DNA from: a virus
DNA: 32,065 nt
Virus record (IMG/VR): IMGVR_UViG_3300050011_000379
Location: 1 to 32,065 of that record
Reading direction: 5' to 3' (one strand)
Made by a program: the position numbers and the translations under genes. The notes beneath the pieces were generated by a model. The model was not told the origin of the DNA. It saw only the letters and a program-made list of their open reading frames with translations, and did not search any database. Below are positions 14,548 to 22,355 of this stretch, piece by piece (the first letter of the stretch is position 1; every line of letters starts with the position of its first letter).

Positions 14548-16860
14548 ATGGCCTCCAGGCTTGACCCCATAGCCAGCTTGACCCCGTTTGCGAAGTCCTG
14601 CATCGAGGCCCTGGTGGGCCCCCAGGGCGGTAGCGGCTCCCTCACTCAGGCTGCGCCCGCCGCCCGCCCCGCGCACCAGATTCGCGTGCAGTTCGCCGAC
14701 CCCGCGGGCATGGAGGCCTTGTCGGAGATGCAGAAGTCCGAGGGTCCGCCTTCGCTGACGAAGTCCCTCCTCAACGTCCTCAACCGCGGCACCGGGGACA
14801 CCATCGAGAGGTTGGCCTTCGAGGTCGACCCTCAGCAGGTCAACCAGTACCAGAGCCTCTACCGGGCCAAGCTCAGGCTCATCCCCGACAACCTGCTGAA
14901 GCGCATCGCCATCCAGGACGACCTCGTGGCGGCCATCCTCAATGCGCGCCAGCGGCAGATGCAGAGCTTCGGCATGCCCCCCAAGGACCGCTTCTCCAAG
15001 GGGTTCACCATCGAGCCCAAGCCCGGGGTCATGGACGAGCTGGACGGCGAGAAGAAGCGCGAGCTGCAGCGCCGCATCGACGACGTCACGCAGAGGCTCA
15101 TCACCTGTGGGTCGACCTCGAAGTGGGGTGACCACGACCGGATGACCCTCAGCACGTACCTGAACATCAGCACCCGCAACGGGCTCTGCGTGGGCCGGCT
15201 GGCCACGGAGGTCATCTACGTCGACGACGCCGACACGGGCAAGCGGAAGTTCCACAGCTTCCGGCCCATCGACGCCGGGACCATCTACCGCGCCAGCCCC
15301 CAGCAGGAAGCCGCCGAACAGGTCCGCCAGGCGGCACGGCTCCAGCTCGAGCAGCTGAAGAACCACAAAATCCTCGCCGAGAAGTTCGACGTCAGTCGCC
15401 TGGAGAAGAACGAGTACACCTGGATTCAGGTCATCGACGGCCAGCCCCGGCAGGCGTTCACCGCCGAGGAGTGCCTGGTCCACAGCTTCTACCCCTGCAG
15501 CGACGTAGAGCTGGAGGGGTACCCGCTGACGCCCCTGGACACGGTAATAGAAGCAGTCACTACACACATCAACATTACAACGCACAATAAGATGTATTTT
15601 CAAAGTGGGCGTGCTTCCAGGGGAATGTTGGTCATCAAGGCCGAGGGGGGTGTCGACGAGACGGTCATCGCCCGCGTGCGCCAGCAGTTCAACGCGAGCA
15701 TCAACAGCGTGAACAACAGCTGGCGCATGCCCGTCTTTGGCGTCGGCGCCGATGAGGACGTCACCTGGTCGCCCATCGACAGCGGTGGCCGGGACATGGA
15801 GTTCCAGTACCTCAGCGACAACACCGTGCGCGTGGTCCTCTCGGCGTTCCAGATGTCCCCGGAGGAGTTGCCTGGCTACGCTCACCTCTCCCGAGGCACG
15901 AACAACCAGGCACTGAGTGAATCGAACAATGAATACAAGCTTGAAGCAGCTCGAGATGTTGGTATCAGGCCGCTGCTCCAGGAGTTCGAGAACTTCTTCA
16001 ACACGTGCATCTTCCCCCTCTTCGACGAGAACCTCGCGAAGTGCTGCCGGCTGCAGTTCGTCGGCCTGGACGCCGAGACCGCGGAGAAGGAGAGCGTGCG
16101 CATTGGCACGGACCTTCCGATTCACGGGACCATGGATTGGATTCTCGACCAGGTCGAGAAGAAGCCCTTGGGCAAGCCCTGGGGCGGGGAGTTCCCGCTT
16201 AACCCCCAGTGGCAAGCCGTCGTGGACAAGTACATCCCCGTTGGCGCTGTCATGGAGCACTTCTTCGGCATGGAGGGTGCGGCTACACGGCCCGACCTTC
16301 AGTACCCGCGTGACCCGTTTTGGTTCCAATATCAACAGCTTCTGGTGCAGACGCAGATGATGCAGCAGCAGGCTGCCGCCGGCGGTGGTGGTGGACCCCC
16401 AGGCGGGGGAGATGCAGGCGGTGGAGGTCCTCCTCCGGATGGTGGCGGTGGTGGTGGCGGTGGCGGTGGTGGCGGTGACCCCAAGGCTTCCGGCGATGGG
16501 GGCAACACAGCTCCCCCTACGGAGAAGCAGGCCACGAGTGCCTCCGAGGCCGAGGGCAAGGCCTCTGTGAGCGCTGGCGGGTCCTCTGCGGCTACGCAGG
16601 CTGCCGGCGGGGGCAGCAAGCCTGGGTCGGCTTCGAAGGTCCCCACAGGTCCCCTGACGACGGCCGTGGGCCAGCTCCTGGACACCATGGGCCAAGGGCA
16701 GGGCCTGGGCAAGTCCGAGAAGCAGCTCAGCCCCGAGCATAAGCGTCTCCTTGCCCAGCAAAAGCTGACAGTTGCCAAGGCCTTGGAGGGCTTCGAGGCT
16801 GACGGCGAGCGCTTCCTCAAGGATGTCCTGGCGCTGACGGGCGCTCATCAGGCATCATAA
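14548..16860 (+). CDS. Portal protein
   Basis: This encodes 770 residues from ATG 14548 (AAGGA upstream). The portal is the dodecameric ring at the head vertex through which DNA is packaged and ejected. Support comes from LIPDNLLKRIAIQDDLVAAIL, a typical early helix pair of large portals split by a turn, then NKMYFQSGRASRGMLVIKAEG, the FQMSPEELPGY turn, and ALSESNNEYKLEA followed by an FENFFNTCIFPLF helix, all usual in this family. After about residue 610 the tail is low-complexity: two poly-Gly/Pro tracts (about 12 Gly in a row) and Ala/Ser text, then a helical end. Two segments (15541-15600 and 15901-15965) have much lower GC than the rest. Position after the terminase fits. Confidence 0.85.
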   Translation: MASRLDPIASLTPFAKSCIEALVGPQGGSGSLTQAAPAARPAHQIRVQFADPAGMEALSEMQKSEGPPSLTKSLLNVLNRGTGDTIERLAFEVDPQQVNQYQSLYRAKLRLIPDNLLKRIAIQDDLVAAILNARQRQMQSFGMPPKDRFSKGFTIEPKPGVMDELDGEKKRELQRRIDDVTQRLITCGSTSKWGDHDRMTLSTYLNISTRNGLCVGRLATEVIYVDDADTGKRKFHSFRPIDAGTIYRASPQQEAAEQVRQAARLQLEQLKNHKILAEKFDVSRLEKNEYTWIQVIDGQPRQAFTAEECLVHSFYPCSDVELEGYPLTPLDTVIEAVTTHINITTHNKMYFQSGRASRGMLVIKAEGGVDETVIARVRQQFNASINSVNNSWRMPVFGVGADEDVTWSPIDSGGRDMEFQYLSDNTVRVVLSAFQMSPEELPGYAHLSRGTNNQALSESNNEYKLEAARDVGIRPLLQEFENFFNTCIFPLFDENLAKCCRLQFVGLDAETAEKESVRIGTDLPIHGTMDWILDQVEKKPLGKPWGGEFPLNPQWQAVVDKYIPVGAVMEHFFGMEGAATRPDLQYPRDPFWFQYQQLLVQTQMMQQQAAAGGGGGPPGGGDAGGGGPPPDGGGGGGGGGGGGDPKASGDGGNTAPPTEKQATSASEAEGKASVSAGGSSAATQAAGGGSKPGSASKVPTGPLTTAVGQLLDTMGQGQGLGKSEKQLSPEHKRLLAQQKLTVAKALEGFEADGERFLKDVLALTGAHQAS

Positions 16861-16865
16861 ATACT

Positions 16866-16876
16866 TGTGCTATAGT
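16866..16876 (+). promoter_or_regulatory. Extended -10 promoter private to the homing endonuclease
   Basis: TGTGCTATAGT is the fourth copy of the early-type class, lying 6 nt after the portal stop codon. The hexamer ends 8 nt before ATG 16885, so the message would have nearly no leader. It gives the endonuclease its own early promoter within late genes. Confidence 0.6.
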
Positions 16877-16884
16877 AAGGGGTT

Positions 16885-18336
16885 ATGGACGTCTCCGTCG
16901 TCACCACCGAGGCCAAGGTCAAGGATGCCCTGCGGGGCTGTGGCTACGAGTTCGTCTCCGGTGAGCTTCGAAGCCGAAAATCGGTCTTCACGTACAAGTG
17001 CCCGAAGGGACATTCTGCCAAGTCATCTGTGGATAATTTTCTCACCGGCAAGCGATGTTGGGATTGCGCGGCCCTGGCTCGAGCTGCTGGATGTCGTCTT
17101 GGTCTAAAGGATGTAGCTGCGGTCCTTGCTTGCGATGGGTACGTCCTGCTTGAGTCCGAGTACGTCAACAACCACACATCTATGGCGTGTCGGTGTCCGC
17201 GTGGACACGTCTGGCGCGTGTGCCTGAACAACTTCAACCTTGGCCGGCGATGCGTCGTGGACTCTTGTGGAGATGGTCGCATTCACGGGTCGACGATGCC
17301 CTTTGCTGAGGCCGTTGTGCCAATCCTCGAAGCCGGATACGAGATTCTGTCCGGTGAGGTCGATTTCGAGAATACCCATTCTCGAGTGACATTGAGGTGT
17401 CCACAGGGGCACTCTCCATACGAGGTTCAGATTTACAATTTTCGCAATGGCCGCCGCTGCCCGGGTTGCGCTTGCCATTCCTCAACAGGGGAACGCGAGC
17501 TACGAGATTTTTTTGTGACGTTGGCACCGGATGCCGTATCTAATCGTACGGCCCTTGGGGTCGAGGTCGACGCACTCTCGTCTAGTCTCAAACTGGGTCT
17601 GGAGTACCACGGCTTGTACTGGCACTCCGAAGCTGCAGGCAAGGCCAGGCGCTACCACGCTGACAAGGCAGACGCTGCCGATGCTCATGGCGTGAAGCTC
17701 TTGCAGTTCTTCGAGGACGAGTGGCGGGACAAGCGCCCGCTGGTTGAGGCCCTAGTAACCAAGGCTGCTGGGGCGGTAACACTGGAGAAGCACCACGCTA
17801 GGGCTTTGACATGGCGCGAGGTTTCTGTGCAGGAACGCCGGGGCTTCTTCGAGGCCAACCATCTCCAAGGTGACGCTCGGGCGTCCGTGGCTTGGGGGCT
17901 CTTCGCCGGCGAGCAGCTGCTGCAGGTCCTCTCTCTTCGAAAGGCGGGGTACACCGGCGGCAAGCCCTTCTGGGAGATAGCTCGCACAGCTACGAAGACC
18001 GGTGCGCAAGTCGTCGGTGGTCTCTCGAGACTCCTGGCTCACGCCAAGCCCTGGCTGGTCGCCCGTGGCGTCCAGCAGCTCTTCACCTTTGCGGACCGGC
18101 GCTACTCCCAGGGGAAGTCCTACCTGGCCGTGGGCTTCACGCCGCTGGGCAAGACCTCCCCGGGATACGCCTACACGGACTTCCACTCGCGGCGTCATCG
18201 CTTTGCCCTGAGGAAGGACAAGGAGTGCCCCGTCGGCATGGGCGAGCGCGAGTACCGCCTTGCGCAGGGTCTGCATCGAATCTGGGACGCGGGCCAACTG
18301 AAGTTCGTCCTGGACCTGAGCACCGACCATGCCTAG
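16885..18336 (+). CDS. Free-standing homing endonuclease, zinc-ribbon repeats plus EDxHD/Vsr-like nuclease
   Basis: This encodes 483 residues from ATG 16885. The N-terminal part holds three repeats of about 65 residues, each with a zinc-knuckle start (YKCPKGH, CRCPRGH, LRCPQGH) and a later Cys pair (CWDC, CVVDSC, CPGC); these usually read DNA. Then VEVDALSSSLKLGLEYHGLYWH and HADKADAADAHGVKLLQFFEDEW resemble the Vsr/EDxHD nuclease core of I-Bth0305I-like phage enzymes. The last 180 residues are a further domain (YTGGKPFWEIARTAT, FTFADRRYSQGKSYLAVGF) often seen after this nuclease. Codon use is less GC-rich than the structural genes. It lies between portal and MuF genes and overlaps the latter's start by 8 nt. 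Family call good; exact target unknown. Confidence 0.75.
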   Translation: MDVSVVTTEAKVKDALRGCGYEFVSGELRSRKSVFTYKCPKGHSAKSSVDNFLTGKRCWDCAALARAAGCRLGLKDVAAVLACDGYVLLESEYVNNHTSMACRCPRGHVWRVCLNNFNLGRRCVVDSCGDGRIHGSTMPFAEAVVPILEAGYEILSGEVDFENTHSRVTLRCPQGHSPYEVQIYNFRNGRRCPGCACHSSTGERELRDFFVTLAPDAVSNRTALGVEVDALSSSLKLGLEYHGLYWHSEAAGKARRYHADKADAADAHGVKLLQFFEDEWRDKRPLVEALVTKAAGAVTLEKHHARALTWREVSVQERRGFFEANHLQGDARASVAWGLFAGEQLLQVLSLRKAGYTGGKPFWEIARTATKTGAQVVGGLSRLLAHAKPWLVARGVQQLFTFADRRYSQGKSYLAVGFTPLGKTSPGYAYTDFHSRRHRFALRKDKECPVGMGEREYRLAQGLHRIWDAGQLKFVLDLSTDHA

Positions 18337-19177
18337 ACAGCCGATGGGCGCCACCGCCCAGGACATCATCGGCCGCAAGGTGGACGCGCTTTTCGACGCC
18401 CTCAAGCTCCGCTACCTGGGCCCGGGGGCGTTCCCCCGCGGGGACAAGTCCTTGGTCCTGGCCTGGCACGCGCCGGAGCTGTCGTTGCCGGGGGTGTTGC
18501 GCAGCGCCTCCGCCCTGGAGGGTGTCCGGCCCGACCCGGGCACGGAGGACACGCTGGTGCGCCTCGCCTCGGGGTTCCTGGACGCCACGAGGGAGCGCAC
18601 CAAGGCGCAGGTGCTCCGGGCCGTGACGTCCTTCCTCACGCAGGCCCAGACGTCTGGCGTCAAGACGAACCTCGAGACGGTGCTCGGCGGGGAGCTGGCG
18701 AAGGTCTTCGCGGACACGCGCAAGCAGGTGTTCACCGTCCTCGACGCCGAGACGGCGACGGCGAAGAACGTCGGGCTCATGGACGGGCTCACGAGGGTCA
18801 ACGCGCACCTAGGCATTGCCGACCCCACGGTGTACTTCGTCGTCGTCCACGACGCCGAGCTATGCCAGGAGTGCCGGGCCATCCACCTCCTCGAGGACGG
18901 GCTCACGCCGAGGCTGTGGCTGCTCTCCGAGGTCGTCCAGGGCTACCACAAGCGGGGCGTCGACCGGCCTTCTATTGGCGGACTTCATCCGCATTGTCGT
19001 TGCACCCTGTGCTCGCTCATGCCCGGCTACGGGTTCACCGCCGGCGGCATGGTCGAATACAAGTCCCCGGACTGGAACGAGTTCGAGCGCCAGCGGGGTC
19101 TGGGGAAGAGCGAGTTGGGCGTCGTAGACCTCGTGAAGGGTGTGGCTACGCTGGCGCGCACCGAGAAGGTCGAGTAG
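18329..19177 (+). CDS. MuF/SPP1 gp7-type head morphogenesis protein
   Basis: This encodes 282 residues from ATG 18329, which lies inside the end of the homing endonuclease gene. The MuF signature is near residues 172-224: HDAELCQECRAIHLLEDG, then GGLHPHCRCTLCSLMPGY, where the Cys/His set probably binds zinc. The N-terminal part is helical. Proteins of this type are minor head components that associate with the portal and can enter the host with the DNA. Directly following the portal is the usual place, apart from the inserted endonuclease. Overlap with the intruder means its ribosome binding site now lies within foreign DNA. Confidence 0.8.
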   Translation: MPRQPMGATAQDIIGRKVDALFDALKLRYLGPGAFPRGDKSLVLAWHAPELSLPGVLRSASALEGVRPDPGTEDTLVRLASGFLDATRERTKAQVLRAVTSFLTQAQTSGVKTNLETVLGGELAKVFADTRKQVFTVLDAETATAKNVGLMDGLTRVNAHLGIADPTVYFVVVHDAELCQECRAIHLLEDGLTPRLWLLSEVVQGYHKRGVDRPSIGGLHPHCRCTLCSLMPGYGFTAGGMVEYKSPDWNEFERQRGLGKSELGVVDLVKGVATLARTEKVE

Positions 19178-19183
19178 CGCTCT

Positions 19184-19190
19184 CAATCTA
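19184..19190 (+). promoter_or_regulatory. CAATCTA motif before the kelch-like gene
   Basis: CTCTCAATCTAGG lies 6 nt after the MuF stop codon. It is followed by a 50-nt leader with a hairpin (19200-19216) before ATG 19241. This copy lacks the GG usually seen before CAATCTA. Confidence 0.5.
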
Positions 19191-19199
19191 GGGGCTGTC

Positions 19200-19216
19200 C
19201 GCATCTCGCGGATGCG
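19200..19216 (+). other. Hairpin in the leader of the kelch-like gene
   Basis: CGCATC and GATGCG pair around a 5-nt loop TCGCG. No T-run follows, so it is not a simple terminator. It could protect the 5' end of the message or space the ribosome binding site (AAAGGGTG near 19226). Confidence 0.4.
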
Positions 19217-19240
19217 AACGTCCCTCGAAAGGGTGCTCCC

Positions 19241-21667
19241 ATGCTCGGCTGGCAGACCTCGACCTCCGTCCTCCCCGTAGCCCTCTCTGGTCACGAAGCC
19301 TTCGCCTTCGGGCGCCGGGTGTTCGTCCTCGGTGGCACCCCGGATGGCGCCACGGCCAACCCCCAGTGCTACTCCGCGGTCGTCTCCCAGGGCGGGGACC
19401 TCGGGCAGTTCCAGGCCACGGCCTCGGTTCCGCCCTCGCTGGAGACCGGCGGCACCCTCATCGACTTCGGGTTCGCGCAGAACCCCAGCCGCAAGGACCT
19501 CGTGTACGTCCTCGGGGGCAGCGACCCCACGGGGGCCACGCCCTACGCGGGGACGTTCATCGGCCGTGCGAACACCGACGGGGGCCTGACGTGGACCCCG
19601 GGGCAGCCCCTCCCGGCTCCCCTGGCGGGCGTGAAGGCCGCCATCTGCGGGGACTGGCTGTACGCCATCGGCGGGGACCCGTTGAGCGGAGCCACCGTGG
19701 GCATCGTCTCCGCCGTCGCCGGGGACATCGCGCTCGCCAAGGGCAGCGGCAACGCCGTGACGTTGACGCTAAGCGTCAACACCGTCCCCGCGGAGACCGT
19801 CAACGCCGCGGCCACGGTTGCCGCCGGGCAGGCGCAGGCGAGCCTCGCGAACACCCCGACGGTCGTCGCCGGCCCGGAGGCTCAGCCGAGCCTCAACGGC
19901 GTCGGCGGCATCACCACGGTGTACACGAGCACGCCCGCTCACACGAAGCTCGTCCCTGGCACGGTGGTCCTCACGGAGACTGACAACGGGGGCGGCAACG
20001 GCCCTTGGACGGACGACGGCGCCGGGAACATCGCCGCCGCCGGAGCCGACGGCTCGGGGGATGCCTTCACGGGCACCGTGAATTACGTCACGGGCGTCAT
20101 CACGTTGACGTTCGCCATTGCCTCCAACGCGGCGACGCGCTTCACGCTGGCCTACAGCTACGACGCGGCTCTGGTGTTCACCACGACCCCGCATGCCCTG
20201 CTCGTTCCGGGCACGGTGGTGTTGCACGACAGTATCGGGCCCTCCGGGCCCTTCACCGACGACGGCGCCGGGAACATCTCCGGGACTTCCGCTGGGCAGG
20301 CCTGGACGGGGGTCATCAACTACGTCTCGGGGCTCATTACCATGACCTTCGCGGTTCCCCCGTCCGCTTCGGCCTGGACTGCGGACTACCACTGGCGGAA
20401 CGCCACGACGGTGTTCACCACGACCCCGCATGCCCTGCTCGTTCCGGGCACGGTGGTGTTGCACGACAGCGCCGGCCCCACGGGACCCTTCACAGACGAC
20501 GGCTCGGGGGCCATCTCCGGGACGTCCGGCGGCCAGGCTTGGACGGCGACCGTCAACTACATCACGGGTCTCATTACCCTGACCTACGCCGCGGCCCCCA
20601 CGGCCGCGACCTGGACCGCGGACTACCACTGGGACGCGAGCATGTCCCTGGCGCATACCCTGGCGGACCCCACGCCCGTGCTGTCGACGGTCATCCTCTA
20701 CGACGGGGTCACGCACTTCCCCGCGGTCGCCGGGGTCTTCGCCGGGGGCACGAGCTTCGGCGCCCCCTGGACGGGGACCGTGGACACCAGCGGCCACGTG
20801 GCCATCACCTTCACGGGCGTCCACCCGCCGGCCCTGGGGGTCTTCACCGTCGCCTACCAGTTCTCGGCGTTCACGTCCGGGCAGGTCGCCGGGGAGTTGC
20901 TCGTCATCCCCAGCTCGTCGGTGCTCGTCACCACGGGGCCGCACGCCACCAATGCCGGCGTGTACCAGGTCACGGGCACGAGCAGCTCCACGGTCATCCA
21001 CGCGACCAAAATCCGGAACATCGGCGACACCGCGGTGGTGACGGCCCCCGTGACCCAGGCCGCGGTGGCCGTGGGGGCGACCGGGGACGTCGAGGTCGCC
21101 GCCGACGACTTCCCGGCGCTGGCCTCGGTCTTTGCCGCCAAGCTCCAGTCCGACGGGAGCCTGGGGGCGTGGGTGCGCGGCACCGACTGCCCGGCGGCCT
21201 TCACGGGCACGCCCTTGACCGGGCACCTGGCGCTGGGCACGCGCAAGTACCTGTACGTCGTCGGCGGCCAGCCCGAGGCCGTCGGTGGGTCCCAGCTCAT
21301 CTACCGGGGCACGCCCGAGGCGGGCACCACGGGCTTCAACATCAAGTGGGACCTGCAGGGCTTCGGGCTCGACGGCATCCGCGTCGGCGCCGGGGCACCG
21401 ACGCTCTTCCCCGGGAAGTTCATCGTCGCCGGCGGGAGCACGGACGGCACCGCGGCCAACGCCCTGGCGACCTGCGACGAGAGCCTCGCGAATCCCGACG
21501 GCAGCGTTCGCGCCGCCTCCCAGGGGTCCCAGCTCCCGGCGCCGGTGCTCGGGCCGAAGCTCGTGGTCTGCAACGGCTGGCTGTTCTCCATCGGCGGCCA
21601 GGACGTCTCCGCGGTTCAGCTGGCGACCATCGCCCAGGCGCAGCTCCAGTCAGACGGCAGCTTCTAG
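19241..21667 (+). CDS. Kelch-like beta-propeller virion protein with inserted repeat domains
   Basis: This encodes 808 residues from ATG 19241. Kelch-type blades appear at the start (AFAFGRRVFVLGGTPDGA, DLVYVLGGSDP, GDWLYAIGGDP) and again at the end (KYLYVVGGQPEAVGG, FPGKFIVAGGSTDG, NGWLFSIGGQDVS). Between them lie three copies of a beta domain of about 80 residues, with core text LVPGTVVL, GPFTDDG, GxISG, GQAWT, VNYxxGLIT and WTADYHW; the first copy is the most divergent. Such repeats are common in phage fibres and appendages. The protein is probably exposed on the virion, for binding host surface or sugar. It is the only gene of its CAATCTA unit. Confidence 0.7.
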   Translation: MLGWQTSTSVLPVALSGHEAFAFGRRVFVLGGTPDGATANPQCYSAVVSQGGDLGQFQATASVPPSLETGGTLIDFGFAQNPSRKDLVYVLGGSDPTGATPYAGTFIGRANTDGGLTWTPGQPLPAPLAGVKAAICGDWLYAIGGDPLSGATVGIVSAVAGDIALAKGSGNAVTLTLSVNTVPAETVNAAATVAAGQAQASLANTPTVVAGPEAQPSLNGVGGITTVYTSTPAHTKLVPGTVVLTETDNGGGNGPWTDDGAGNIAAAGADGSGDAFTGTVNYVTGVITLTFAIASNAATRFTLAYSYDAALVFTTTPHALLVPGTVVLHDSIGPSGPFTDDGAGNISGTSAGQAWTGVINYVSGLITMTFAVPPSASAWTADYHWRNATTVFTTTPHALLVPGTVVLHDSAGPTGPFTDDGSGAISGTSGGQAWTATVNYITGLITLTYAAAPTAATWTADYHWDASMSLAHTLADPTPVLSTVILYDGVTHFPAVAGVFAGGTSFGAPWTGTVDTSGHVAITFTGVHPPALGVFTVAYQFSAFTSGQVAGELLVIPSSSVLVTTGPHATNAGVYQVTGTSSSTVIHATKIRNIGDTAVVTAPVTQAAVAVGATGDVEVAADDFPALASVFAAKLQSDGSLGAWVRGTDCPAAFTGTPLTGHLALGTRKYLYVVGGQPEAVGGSQLIYRGTPEAGTTGFNIKWDLQGFGLDGIRVGAGAPTLFPGKFIVAGGSTDGTAANALATCDESLANPDGSVRAASQGSQLPAPVLGPKLVVCNGWLFSIGGQDVSAVQLATIAQAQLQSDGSF
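20173..20232 (+). repeat. 60-bp exact direct repeat, copy 1
   Basis: The 60 bases at 20173-20232 recur exactly at 20410-20469, 237 bp (79 codons) downstream and in frame. They encode VFTTTPHALLVPGTVVLHDS, so the repeat domain was duplicated recently or is kept uniform by gene conversion. Confidence 0.92.
20410..20469 (+). repeat. 60-bp exact direct repeat, copy 2
   Basis: Second copy of the unit at 20173-20232. Recombination between the two would remove exactly one 79-residue domain without a frameshift, giving length variants of the protein. Confidence 0.92.
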
Positions 21668-21687
21668 GCCCTCGGGTCTACCGGGCC
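21667..21687 (+). terminator. Weak hairpin after the kelch-like gene
   Basis: GGCCC (21667-21671) can pair with GGGCC (21683-21687), with a small bulge and an inner GG-CC. Only ATTTCT follows, so an intrinsic terminator is possible but weak. Confidence 0.25.
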
Positions 21688-21718
21688 ATTTCTGGTAGGA
21701 CTTCGTAGCCCGTAGAGA

Positions 21719-21725
21719 CAATCTA
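21719..21725 (+). promoter_or_regulatory. CAATCTA motif before the HNH endonuclease
   Basis: GAGACAATCTATGG. The motif ends exactly 6 nt before ATG 21732, as with the terminase and protease genes, and no ribosome binding site fits between. Confidence 0.6.
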
Positions 21726-21731
21726 TGGTCT

Positions 21732-22355
21732 ATGAAAACTCCACTTTCTGAAGAGCAGAAGACCGCCAAGCTCGAATACAAGCGCGAGCTGGCCCGTCAG
21801 CGTTCGGCCCGGCGCCGGCGAGAGAACCCCGAGAAGGCTCGCGCAGAGGCCAGAGAGTGGCGCAAGAAGAATCCCGAGAAGGCTCGTGCAATTTCTAAAC
21901 GAACTCGAGAGAAGAACAAAGACAAAATCCGGGCTAGCCAACGGCGATGGGTGGAAGAGAATCGCGAGTACGTTCGTTCCCAAGGGAAGGCACGCTACTT
22001 ACGAACCAGAGATACGGTTCGTGAAGCGAACTGGTTTAAGAGCTACGGCATTACTCCTGAGTGGTATGTCGCTACGCTGGCCGCTCAGGGTGGTGGCTGT
22101 GCAATATGTGGCGCCACCGCCCCTGGTCATGGAAGCTTCTTTTGTGTCGACCATGACCACAAGACCGGTGCCAATAGGGGATTACTCTGCCTGCACTGCA
22201 ATGTCGGTCTTGGTAATTTTAGAGATGACGTAGGACTTCTTGTTCTGGCTGAGGGGTACCTCAGACGTCATCTCGGAGCCGAAGCCCTACCGGAAATCGC
22301 AGAGAGCCGTCCCCGGTTCGCCCTTGGAATTGCACCTCAAGCTGGCGTCCAATAG
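21732..22355 (+). CDS. HNH endonuclease, recombination endonuclease VII type
   Basis: This encodes 207 residues from ATG 21732. A highly charged N-terminal helical region has repeats of the ENPEKAR.. type (31-37 and 47-53). Then comes the endonuclease VII module: CAIC at 123-126, VDHDHKTGANRGLLCLHCN at 139-157 (catalytic His-Asp plus the second Cys pair of the zinc site), and NFRDD. T4 endonuclease VII resolves branched DNA; many stand-alone relatives with such N-terminal repeats are homing nucleases, which I think likelier here. Codon use is less GC-rich than in neighbours. The last 32 codons lie antisense over the 3' end of the ligase gene, so the C-terminal tail is probably not native to the family. 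Confidence 0.8.
   Translation: MKTPLSEEQKTAKLEYKRELARQRSARRRRENPEKARAEAREWRKKNPEKARAISKRTREKNKDKIRASQRRWVEENREYVRSQGKARYLRTRDTVREANWFKSYGITPEWYVATLAAQGGGCAICGATAPGHGSFFCVDHDHKTGANRGLLCLHCNVGLGNFRDDVGLLVLAEGYLRRHLGAEALPEIAESRPRFALGIAPQAGVQ

Noticed and set aside
16381-16490. Gly-codon repeat in the portal tail read as a CRISPR or microsatellite
   Set aside because: It is simple GGT/GGC codon repetition encoding poly-Gly within an intact frame, with no spacers.
14338-16848. Long leftward open frame opposite the portal
   Set aside because: Antisense shadow of the portal gene; composition is typical of shadow frames in high-GC DNA.
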